Shown piece by piece: positions 46,618 through 58,100 of a stretch of DNA of 64,000 bases (position 1 is the first letter of the stretch; the number at the start of each line of letters is the position of its first letter). The notes under the pieces are model-generated. The model saw only the letters and a program-made list of their open reading frames with translations, did no database searches and was not told the DNA's origin. This DNA is from Vicia villosa (lineage: Eukaryota; Streptophyta; Magnoliopsida; Fabales; Fabaceae). The stretch is from the NCBI RefSeq assembly GCF_029867415.1, contig NC_081183.1:112381061-112445060 (forward strand), given 5' to 3'. The position numbers and the translations under genes were made by a program.

Positions 46618-48721
46618 TGTCGCACGCTCGCGAAAAATGGATCAGAGTCGCCACTAATATATTTATCCCATAAGGGAAAGGAATATCAGAAAACCTAACA
46701 AGGGAAGGAACAGGGTCTTGCGACCAGAGAATCAAGGTACGGGAGTCGGTTACGCAAGGGGAAGGTGCTAGCACCCCTCACGCCCATCGTACTCGATGGT
46801 ATCCACCTATGTTTGTTTCTATCTAAAGGGTGTATATCTATGTCTATATGCGAATGAATGCAAAATGTAGGGAAAATAAAGAATTGTACTCGCACGGGCC
46901 CTACCCCGCTGCCTACGTATCCTTTTTAGGAATCAGAGTTACCGTAGCTCGGCTCACGATTTTCTGTTTGTTTTTGTGTTTTTTAGTTGGGCGGAATTAA
47001 CGTTCGCGCTCTTGCATAAGGGATCACCTACGATGCGTTCGAGCGGAAATAACAGTGCCCTTAGGTGCCAACGAGGCAAAAGAAAAAGAAATGATTGGTT
47101 TGTGTCTTTTAGGGTAATTCCATGATGACGAAGACCTACTACAAGGCTTCGCATCACTTCCTTACTTTGTTTTAAATCTGACCATTTATTAGTGTTTTAA
47201 GTGTTTTTGGTTGGTTTTTTTTAAGGGGATTTAATTTGTGACTTAGATCATACCAAAAAGAGTTTTGTTTTGCATATTTAGAGAACGCACATCGAGGCCT
47301 ACGCCACAATCGTTTCTCTAAATAGCGGTTAAGAAATACATCGAGGCCTCACACCTCAATCATTTCTTTTCCGCTAAGTAAAAGAGATACAAAAAGAAGT
47401 TTTTTTATGAATATTTAGAGAATGCACATCGAGGCCTACGCCGCAATCGTTTCTCTAAATAACGGTTAAGAAATACACCGATGCTTCACACCTCAATCAT
47501 TTCTTCTCCGCTAAGTAGAAAAGAACATACATCGGGGCCTACGCCCCAATCATTTCTTTCCTACTATGAAATATAGTAACGGTATGATCCTTGTCGGTAT
47601 TTTATTAAGTATTTTAAAAGTGTAAAAGAAAAGAATGAAATAGGGGAACTATCTCTAAATTCTAGTCTAAGTTGTCTATACAAGGGAATCAAAATAATAA
47701 AAGCTATACAATTTAATAAGGAAAACTATACATGAGATAGGTAAAGGAAAATCAATATGCGACAAATAAAATTGAGAGCTATATCAAACAAACTATTATT
47801 CACAAACACACATATATCAATTAGTTCTATAAAAAAGCAAGACTAAAATTAATTCCTAAGTCTATTAACAAGTTTTATTTACAAGGGAGTATCGATACAA
47901 AGAAAATTCAAATATATTGTGAAGAAAAAGATTTATTAAAAAGGGTTAAAACAAATGAGAAAAATTAACAAAAATCATGACAATTATTTACATACCCTAA
48001 AATATCTATGAACAAATTTTATGTACTTTTATTAGAATTTAAAAAAGATTTAAGAAGCAAAAATAAAAGAAAACAAAAAAATTAAAATGAAAACTAGAAC
48101 TAAACTACCAGGGGGTGCATTAGTAGTTTTTCTATGAACTAAAATCAGTTAAATGCGTTCTGGGCCAAAACAGGGGGGCGAATAGCATGGGTGCGCAGAG
48201 GCCCAATCCAGGATAGGGTGGTGCATTAGCTATGGAGGGGTATGATTCTGAACATGTTACAAGGCCCAAGGTCTCGCGGCCCAATGCTCACCTTTCTCAC
48301 CATTATTGTATCAGCATGTGATTCATTTATTATTTATTCAGTATGTCAATATTTATGAATTATTTGTGGAACGTGACTAGCATAGGCCTGAACATGAATA
48401 TCAATTGGTCAAAGTTGGATTAAATGAAGAAAAAGACAAAAAACGCTCTCGGCCAATCATAGAGTTACACCTCCATTGCAAATGATTATAATGAGACAAA
48501 AATAGCCAAACATTAGAAAACTAGACCAGTAGAGGGATGCCACGTGCGCAACCGGAATAGGATTCATGCAAAACATCAGGCGCCGGAGATACCACTTCCG
48601 GTTATCTTCTCCGGTAGGTTTAGCGGCGGGGACGGATCGAAATCTCCCAAAAACAACACCAAGGCCACCGTCCCCCTCGGTTTTCGCCGCTGATCACAGA
48701 TCCGGCCTCAAATTTTTCTAA
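46618..48721 (-). repeat. 5' LTR of Ogre element C, 3' part
   Basis: Ends GTGCGACA at 46618 on the minus strand. It includes the GTTACGCAAGGGGAAGG block typical of legume Ogre LTRs and a direct duplication of 137 bp (units starting at about 47281 and 47418). With 62502-63298 the LTR totals about 2.9 kb, within the reported range for Ogre. Small ORFs here are not gene-like. Confidence 0.75.
47281..47555. repeat. 137-bp direct duplication inside the Ogre LTR
   Basis: GAGAAcGCACATCGAGGCCT and its following sequence occur at 47281 and, slightly diverged, at 47418. A shorter third copy of the ATCG-GGCCTACGCC block lies near 47530. Confidence 0.8.
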
Positions 48722-49268
48722 TCTACTATCTACCCAATATTATCAAATTGAGCATACTACCCAAAATAATCTTCTTCCAAAAATACATTAACCTGCAAAA
48801 AGGGTGTTCCGGTAATTAACAAATTCATTTTTCTCTGTGTCCATGTGTGTTTCTCTTATTGGTCCATTCACTTGAAAATGTACTTTCCCTCCTTGCCTAC
48901 TTTACTTTGTCTGCAGCTTCTCACACTTTTCCTTTCTTTCCTACGACTTCAACTCTGTTTCCTCACATAGCCCCTCCCTTCCAATCGTTTTTTCGCCGTT
49001 CTTTTAGAGCTCTCTTCCGGCGCCGGTGAAGAACCCACCGTAAGGTAAGCGTTTCTCCTCCCTTCCAATCGTTATCTCCCTTTTCGTGCTTCACACTATC
49101 GTCAACGTTGAATTTGTTTAAATGTTTTTTCGTTCTTCTGATTAAGTTTCATTCAGAATGTTTTAGAGCTCTATGAGAAAGTAATGGTTTCGTGCTTCCT
49201 ATTCAGTTTCATTCAGATTGTTTTTTCTTTGGCCTGACAAGTTATGCTTCCGTTTTACCACAGGAACA

Positions 49269-51809
49269 ATGTCAAGGGCTCCCATTCTGATAAACGATCT
49301 GGTCAAGGGGAACCAAGTATGGAAAATGTTGATTAGGGTTGTTGATCTTTGGGTTGTTAATGAGAAAAATGGCCATCAACACCTTGAGATGGTCATTCAA
49401 GATGTAAAGGTATCATTTTTCCTAACATTCAAAACTGTTTGTTTGTGGTTTTTTAATTTATCACTGTTTTCTTTCTGTCATAACATCTACTCTTTTTGTT
49501 CATAGTTTTCCAAAAACCTTGCATTCTTCTGTGTATATGGTAGACTGACCATTACTAAAAAACTGTGTATATGGTAGACTGACCATTATTAAACAATGTT
49601 CTTCGCAGGCTGATAAGATTCATGTCACAAGTTGGAACAGAGATTTCACAAATTGGTTTGAACAAGTGAAGGAGCATGAGACTTATATTATGTATAACGG
49701 AGAGCCCGTGGACAACGAAGGTCCTTTAAAAGTCTGTTCCCACCCACTCAAGATCGTCCTCAACGGAGGGACTACGATGATGAAGGCGGTGTTACCCGAC
49801 ATACCTACCCACAAGTTCATTTTTCATCCTATTGAAGACTTTCTCAAAGGGAACTACAAGCATGACATCTTATATGGTGAGCTAAGACTATTTTTTTTGT
49901 GATATGCTTTCCTTTTTTGAATCTACTTATGTTAGCTCACATATCCATGAATTCAAATGTTTCTAATGTTGCTTTACTTGCTTCAAACATTTTAGATGTT
50001 ATAGGGGTGTTGCAAGATGTTGTTAAGACACAAATGGGCGGTGGTGGTAGGAAATCTTGCGTCAATATTACCTTGCAAGATGTTGAAGGGAATGTTATCG
50101 AGATGGCATTATGGGAAACTTACGGCAAGCAATTGATGAACTACACTACCCCAAACAACACTTCTGGGCCTACAATTATCGTTTTGACCCATGCCTGGTG
50201 CAAGCCAAATTCAGGTTTCAATTAGTTAACAATGCTTCTTATTTGATGTTTAAATGTATCTACTTTAATGTTTACATCACTATTCCATGTTTCATGTTAC
50301 ACTGTCTTCCTTACAAACCCTTGCCTTGCATTATAGTTTCCGGTCTTCCGTCTCTTTCGAATGCATGGAACGGCTCTAGCCTTCTCATTAACTTGGACCA
50401 TCCACAAGTTGCAGATTTCAAAGCTAGGTAATGATTCCACTTCTCTGCAAAATTCATTCAATTTATGTGTTTCAATTGGATTAAATAGTTTATGATTATC
50501 ATGTTGTGGACAGCTTTGGAACTACTGATTTATCTGGTATACCTGCCCTTTCCCAATCATTAACATGTGATTCTTCCATGCAATCTGGAAACAATTTCTG
50601 GACTAAGTTGAGTGAGGTCAAGACTATCCATGTAATCGCTGCACTAGCAAGGGTTTGGCTCAATTTACATCATTTCTTTAATGAAAATGTTCTTATTCCT
50701 TATCAACCCATTAACATTAGAATTATGTGATCCAATATATTCCATGCAAAAGGATTCTTACGCAACGACTATTGGCACTACCGTCGGTTTCAAAGCTTCC
50801 AAGAACAGATGGTATTTTGAGTCTTATGCTGGGTCATCTGGAAATACAGATCCTGAACCTGTTATTAAGTGAGCGCTTATTCTTTCCCTTTTACCCAATT
50901 GAATATCTTACCAAAATTTCTATCTATGACCTTGAACTTGCTTATTCATGGTAGGTTCAAAGTTGAGGTTGAAGTTGTCTATGGTGAACACAGTGGAACA
51001 TTTGTTTTTTGGGATAAGGATTGTATTCCTTTTACAAAAATGAATGCTAGAGAACTAAGACAGGTTATGAAAGAGGTCAGAATTTTCACAGGCTTTTCGC
51101 TTTTATTGCATTATGTCGGTTACTTGCTTATTAATCCTAAACTAATTTCGTTTTTTTGCATAGGCTGGAGAAGACAATCCTAAAATTTGGCCTGCCCATC
51201 TAGATGTTTTGTTGAATAAAGAATTTGTGTTTCGCGTCAAGTATCAACAACAGTACCGACAATTCTCTATCGTTAAAATACTTAACGAGGAGGGTCTTTA
51301 TGCCAAGTTTGACAAATACCTCACCCCAGATGAGGTATTTCATATGTTTCATGCTTCTTTTAGAACTTCCATATTCATTTAGAGCACTCCAACTTTTGAT
51401 TTACATTAATATCAATCTGGTTCTTTTCTGTTACAGATCATGCCACCTCAGACCGTTCTTGAAACGTCCACGAATGCTCCGATACTTATTCCAAACCAAG
51501 TAAGCTCATGGATCTTTACTTTTGTATATTGTAAAAAACAGTCTACTGTTAACTCCCTAACATGATTAACTGTTTTCTATGTCTCATTTGTAGGGCACAC
51601 AAACTTCGGATCAATCAATCGGTGCTGAGCCATACTCGGCTGCTAACCCGACTTGGAGCCCAGAAGCAAGCTCCAACAGTACTCCAGCTAAGAGGGGTTC
51701 AGAGTCAAACTCGGTTAATGATATCATCCAAGCTGAGGAGATCACTCCCAAACAATCCGCCACTAAGGCCAAGACTGGAAAAAAGCTTAAGCATTTGAAG
51801 AAGGAATGA
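49269..51809 (+). CDS. RPA1-like single-stranded DNA-binding protein of the Helitron
   Basis: Predicted exons: 49269-49409, 49609-49876, 49996-50214, 50337-50427, 50514-50631, 50753-50868, 50955-51075, 51164-51334, 51437-51499 and 51594-51809. All have GT/AG borders and sum to 1524 nt (507 residues plus stop). The protein resembles the large subunit of replication protein A, with OB-fold segments: WKMLIRVVDLW in the first, then DVVKTQMGGGGRKSCVNITLQD in two pieces of the second. Plant Helitrons are known to carry such genes, probably to coat the displaced strand. The C-terminal OB-fold lacks the C-x2-C zinc ribbon expected after RWYFES. The tail is Ser/Thr-rich and ends basic (KTGKKLKHLKKE), a possible nuclear signal. 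The donor of exon 5 is the least certain. Confidence 0.8.
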
Positions 51810-54800
51810 TTTGGTGGGTTTATTTCAACAATTTCTCTCTATTTTGTTGCTGTATCTAGCATTTTGGAAGTGTAAGGATTTATTCCACTAACTTCACTGA
51901 TTTCTGAACTACTCTTTTCTGAACTACTCTCATTATTAGTTATCTATGCCATGACTTGGTATTACTATAACTCCTTCAAGCAATATTCCACATGTTTTGT
52001 AATCTTTCAGATATTATAAATATCTAATTCGTCTTAAATGTTTAGAATTGCTTGCTTATATAGTGATTCAAAAAGGCTGGGTTGCAAAATAACCAAACAT
52101 CCTGCAAGAATAACAACTGATCTACATATACCCTAATACATAACTACATGTTCCCTACTCACCTACAGTATTTTACAATTCTCCTAATCACATAACTACA
52201 TTATCCTAATTGTGCATACATTTACCAATGCTGAAAATTAGCATACAATATTATCACTAATGCAGCCTAACTTACTTTTGAAGAATATGTATTGGCAGTA
52301 GTTTTCTTCAATATATTAGCTTCCTGAATATTCAGTAGATTCCACATAACACTTGGGTTTAATAAATTCCATCTTTGAGATATTGTTAGGTAGCAAATTT
52401 ATTTTTCACTGTTTTCATAACAAGGTAATAAAAATAAGCAAACAATGGAAGAATTTATGTGAGCTGTGTAATGTATAATTATTTAGAAAGAATCAATGAA
52501 AATCCTATTGTGTTAATATCTCAATGAATTATTTGGACAAATATTTATAACTATGGATGGTCTTATTGGACATCACACAACTTCTACATGTTCTACCTGC
52601 AAGTCGTAAATATGAATTAACTTATGAAACCACAGTTAACATTAGTATAGGTGAATAAGCACACAATTGGATGGATACTTACTGATAATTACCTAATTAC
52701 AAAACATGTTCCATGATTAAGTTGTTAGATAGTAGATGAGTTATGCTGCCTCACTTTGACTATAACTTGCGTGTTATAGAATGAGCTGAACATAATGTTT
52801 TTCCTACTACTGGGCTAAACCTTAGATCAGTATGCTCCATTCTAAAATAACATTAAAATTCTGTCACAAGACTGATTCTTTGAATGATAGTTGGTATACT
52901 TAGCGATGCCCATTTGGATGCAAGCCTTTGCACTTGAGAACTTTTTTTAAATAAATTTCAGACTTAGCATAACTGTATCTTTCCAATAAAATCTCTCTGC
53001 TAAAGATATTGGAGCAGTGGTAAACATTAATTCTGCGTTTTTCAAAGCAGCCCTATCACTTCTTCATTTATTTATTGTACAATGCACAGCTACCTTTTTC
53101 AGCATTGCACATTGGGCCACGCGGATTACTCTATAAAACTGTCCTTCTCTGTGCAGGTACAACAGGTATATTGCTACACATTACAGCATTTTGGGAAATT
53201 CTAGAGATATGTGTCACATCAACCTTAAATGCCATATACTCCTTGACACGGTAAGTCAAACCTTTTCCATATCTTCTGTTTTTTTTAATGACATCCCTTC
53301 CATAATTATGTTAATTTCTAAGCTGCACAAGCAAAAGTAATGTGGGATGTAGTTGTAATTGTATTGTAACTTTATACTACATTTCATAGACTGCTACACA
53401 CTTGCAGCATGTAATGATGTCTTGTCTCTAGCTGGTGCAGCATACATTTAGCTTTTCTAACCAAGTAGTTTTTGCATTGTGAATATTCACACAGTTTTAA
53501 CATTTGTAAGCCTAACTACATTTTATAATGGCCAACTATTTACCTGTCCTTAGCAGATTAGTAATTACCACCACACTTTCACTGCAACCCAGCATAAGAT
53601 TACACTTAACTTTGGTTTAGGTAGGGACTGTCACGAATTGTTTACAAAATTTACATATATTTTGACTCTAAAAAAAATAGTTTTAATATGTTCTAATATA
53701 ATATTCATTGGAAAAAAATATTGTACTGACCTTCCCAAACTTTTTTTCCCTTGAACCTTTCCTGTGAGCTTGGCTTAGCATTGAGCACAATTAGGAACCT
53801 TTCAACAACAGTCTTGCAACCCTAATCATTCCTGCTAACCAAGGACGATACATGATATTGTAATAACTTCATCAGGTGCAAATCTAAGCTTGGTTAACCT
53901 ATTAATGTATGTATGCTTCTGTATTAATGTAACTTGGATTTTCATGCAACCTACTAAACTTACCATTGATTGTCATCTTTTTTCCTACCTGCGAATTTGG
54001 TATGCCAGACACAACCTAAATAATGAAACAGATAATATAAGATCAAGAGAAACTGAATATAAGGGTGTTATAGGAAGCTATGTGGAATGGGAGAACTGTG
54101 GTTTAACTTATGAATGTATGCTAAATATAGGACTAGATAGTTTAACATTTACATAAAATGCATTTATAGTTAGAAGAGGATTATTGATTTAATTCCTATC
54201 AGTGATTCATAAATAATGCCATCTACATAGTCATAACCATATTTAAAAGGATTTCAATAACCAACAATAATCATGGCTGGGACATCTAATTGGCAGACTT
54301 AATGTTAACCACCTATCCAATAGTTTAACATTTACAGAAACCCCTTAGATAGATAAAACAGGATTATTTCCTATAAGTGATTAAGTCAATAGTCAATGCT
54401 ATCTACAGAATCATAACCTAATTGCCAAAGTGTTCAATATACAGCAAGAATCATGGCTGGGACATCTAAAATGTGTTGAGTTCTGACTACCTTTTGTAGT
54501 ACTTCTACAAAATAATATCTGCTCAACATATTTGTATATTGAACACTGCTTATTAATAACTGTGTCATGTATATACAGCAACAATCATGTATTCAAAAGT
54601 ATTAGAATAAACCTATTTACCTTCCCATAGTTAGGACAGTGCTTCCCTTATTTTTCATGTGAAGGAGCATGAGACTCAATTATCTCAGTAATCCCTTATT
54701 TATTCTCATTAGGGATTGCCAAAATTTGTTGAATATGGATGACCTTTGCTTCTCTCTATATAGTGCCAAACATCGTTTAATTATTTTAGATTGCACTGAT

Positions 54801-55144
54801 CGGTATCTCTTTATACAAATTGAAGTTTGTTGAAGCATTTAATGTATGGCACATCTACCTCAATAAGAGCATTAACTAATGTATCAAATTTTTGTTTGAC
54901 ATTTCTAACTCATTTAGATGATGTCTTTTTACTCTACCATTGAGAATTTAATGCTAACTGTTATTTACTTTGAGTGAGGAGCATTGAATTTTCTGTTCAA
55001 CCAAGGACAGAACAATATTAATGGTTCTAAGTTACTAATTGGACAAGTGTTTTTAAGAATCATTTGCTTTAAGACCGACATCGTGTTCCCATTACTAATT
55101 GTAATATTATTGTCACTGTTGTAGATAACCTTCTGTTGCTACAA
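51810..55144 (+). other. Helitron internal non-coding region between the RPA and RepHel genes
   Basis: About 3.3 kb, AT-rich, with stops in all frames and no RNA gene seen. It holds a diverged direct duplication of about 183 bp (from 54141 and from 54324; both copies include an ATCATGGCTGGGACATCTAA block). It must contain the RPA terminator and the RepHel promoter, or a long 5' UTR intron for RepHel; a splice-like TTGTAG lies at 55119-55124. Confidence 0.6.
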
Positions 55145-58100
55145 ATGGAGCATTATCAAAATGTATCAGGTAAAAAGGCTAGAGCTAGAAGAATGTTGCT
55201 TTTGAAAGAAATTCGGTCTAAACGTCAAAAAGTTAGTCCTCAACAAATAGTAAGTGGCCAGACTGTGATAAATAATCCTACCTTCCACACTCCAAGACAA
55301 CCTTTGTCCGACCTTACTCAGGCATTCCAAAATATTATTACAAGAACACCAGTTGATCAACATTCTGTTAGTCCAAATGTCAGCGACGCAGGGACAGAAC
55401 CTAGCCTATTAATACACGGTTTTAAAAATCTGAGAAGCTGCCACATAGGCTCCTTAGGAACAAATCTTTACTCAAAGTTTGCATCAACTTCTACACATAA
55501 GGAGAATGATACTTTTGGTCTTCTGAGCAAAACTAACCAGCACCCCCTTCCGCTTCATGAAAACAACGTCGTTCGAGCCGGAAGTTCTTCTAATAGAGCC
55601 ACATTATTGTAATTATTTTTCTTTGGAACATACTGTTTCAACCGTTGTTTTGATCTAATATGTCAACTGGCTATGTTTATATATTTCTAATGCATTGCCC
55701 ATTTTCTGTGTCAATAGATGTCCACCGGAATCCAAGACAGCTCGGGGACGGCCTAGAAATCAATATGGAGTTCCAAATATGGCGCTTAGCTTGTGCAGAA
55801 AGATTCCTACACCAACGAATACGCAACAAACTGACATGCAAACTCAGACCTCAAATGCAAACCCACAGCCTTGGTAGATTATTTGATCATGTTATTAAAT
55901 TACCCTTCATACCACCTATATATTTGTAAGACTGATTCTTACTAATCTTTGAGAATTGAATAGGTCTTCAGCATTCCCAAAACCTGGCAGGGGCAGGCCT
56001 AGGAAAAAAACCAGTGCTCCTAACCTCCCTATGAATCATAATACAGAGATCAACAGCCAAACAATTAACAGGAAACAGTCTATTCCAAGTGAAGTCTGCA
56101 GATCAAGGTACCAAACTTGACATTCTAACCATTGCTTTGACAATTATTAAAAATACTAACTCTCTATATATGCTAATTGGATATTTCACTCCCACAGCGA
56201 AGTTGTTAAACGTTATGTCCATGGAATTCAAGTACCGCAAAATAGTGGCAGTCTTGGTCGTGACGAGTATACGCCGGTCTCAACGCCTACACATGCTCCC
56301 AACAATCGAAAGACGCCAACATGTCCAGTTTTTACACCTACGGTCAATTTGGATTTTAATAGCGACTCAGACAATGATAGCGACTATGACCCTTTTGCAA
56401 GTAAGTTTAATAATGCCATATAGTGCACCGTATCTTTGGTTGAAATTCATTACTGTCCAGACAACCCTTTTTGGAAGTAAACTGTATTATTATTTGAAAT
56501 TATTAACTGTCCCTTTTTTGAAGATGGCCATTATGTTTCAACTACACCCACACATGTGGTTATTTTCGTTTACTCGCTTTAAATTTTGTTTATCATAACA
56601 TTACAGCATATCTATCCGAGGATGAGAACTTCTCGGAGGACGAAGATTATGATGCTCCTTTCATAATTCATGATAATGCTGCCGGCCATTCTCAAGGTAT
56701 CAGTTCTAAAACACAGCCAGTATAACACAAAAACAGTTATGCTTAAATATTCCGTTTCTTCTAAAATAAGTTTCTTTTCCATACTTTTGTAGAATATTAC
56801 GATATCGGATCCCCTCTTATTGAGTGCCGTTATTGTAAAGCGATGATGTGGTATCAAGAGAGAATGCATAAAAGTTCTCATTCCGCCAACCCACAGTTTA
56901 TGATATGTTGTGGAAACGGGAAAGTTGAACTCCCACTGCTTAGAGAGCCTCCGGAAACCCTTGCAAAACTTTTGTTTGATCACGAGAGTTTGGTTAGTCG
57001 CAAGTTCCAACAACAAATCCGAGTATACAACATGATGTTTGCATTCACGTCACCAGGGGCAAAGGTTGACAATCGATTTAACAATGGACGTGGGCCTCCA
57101 ACAATAAGGATACAAGGTCAAACATGTCACCGAATAGGAAGTTTGTTGCCTCCGCAAGGTCAAAAACCTAAGTTTGCTCAGTTATATATTTATGACACTG
57201 AAAATGAAGTTGAAAATCGAATGCATAGACTAAGGTTATTTCTTTAAACCCTTCCCTGTCAATGTGGCATATATATATATATATCTCTTTTGTAAATTTT
57301 GTTACTGTTATAATATCTTTTCAATTAATATTCATTTTTTCTCCATATCAAGGAACAAAGAAGATTTTGATCCGGAAGTTGTCAGTCGATTAGCAAGCAT
57401 GCTGTATAAATTCAATCCTCATGCTAAAAGTTTTCAAATGGCTAAACAATGGTTAAATAATGGTGAAACTCCAAATTTAAAGCTACGGCTCATTTCAAAC
57501 CGATCCACCGATGGCAGGGTCTATAATCAGCCAACCGTGTCTGAAGTGGCTGCTTTGGTTGTTGGTGACATTGACACCGCAGAAATGAGGGATATCATAA
57601 TGCAGACAAAGGGAGGAAGACTTCAAAGAATCAACGAGCTTCATGCCGCTTACATGGCTTACCAGTATCCTTTGATATTTCCTTATGGTGAGGACGGTTA
57701 TAGACCTGATGTTGCACATAGAGACTTGCCCGCCAACGAAAACAGCATAAGAAATAGGCTCACAATACGCGAATGGCTTGCCTTCCGCATTCAAACAAGG
57801 TTATGTGAGGCTAAGACTTTGTTATCTTCGAGAAGGTTGTTCCAACAATTCCTGGTTGATGGTTACACGATGTTAGAATCCGAGAAACTAGAATGGCTAC
57901 GTAAAAATCAACCAAAGCTTCGAGTGACAAAGTACAACTCTTTAGAGAAAGAAGGCGATCAAAGTCAGGCGCCAGGAATAAGCATAGGTAAGCGAGTTGT
58001 TTTGCCTTCTTCCTTTGTTGGCGGCCGTAGGTTTATGGATCAGTTGTATTATGATGGGATGGCTATATGCAGTAAAGTCGGATTTCCCGATTTGTTTATT

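Noticed and set aside
46128..46895. Several 60-80 codon ORFs in the Ogre leader and LTR
   Set aside because: They overlap on both strands, have no recognisable domain, and lie in untranslated retroelement sequence.
53890..54156. 88-codon ORF in the Helitron interior
   Set aside because: Low-complexity AT-rich sequence with no similarity I recognise. It overlaps a tandem duplication and has no splice partner.
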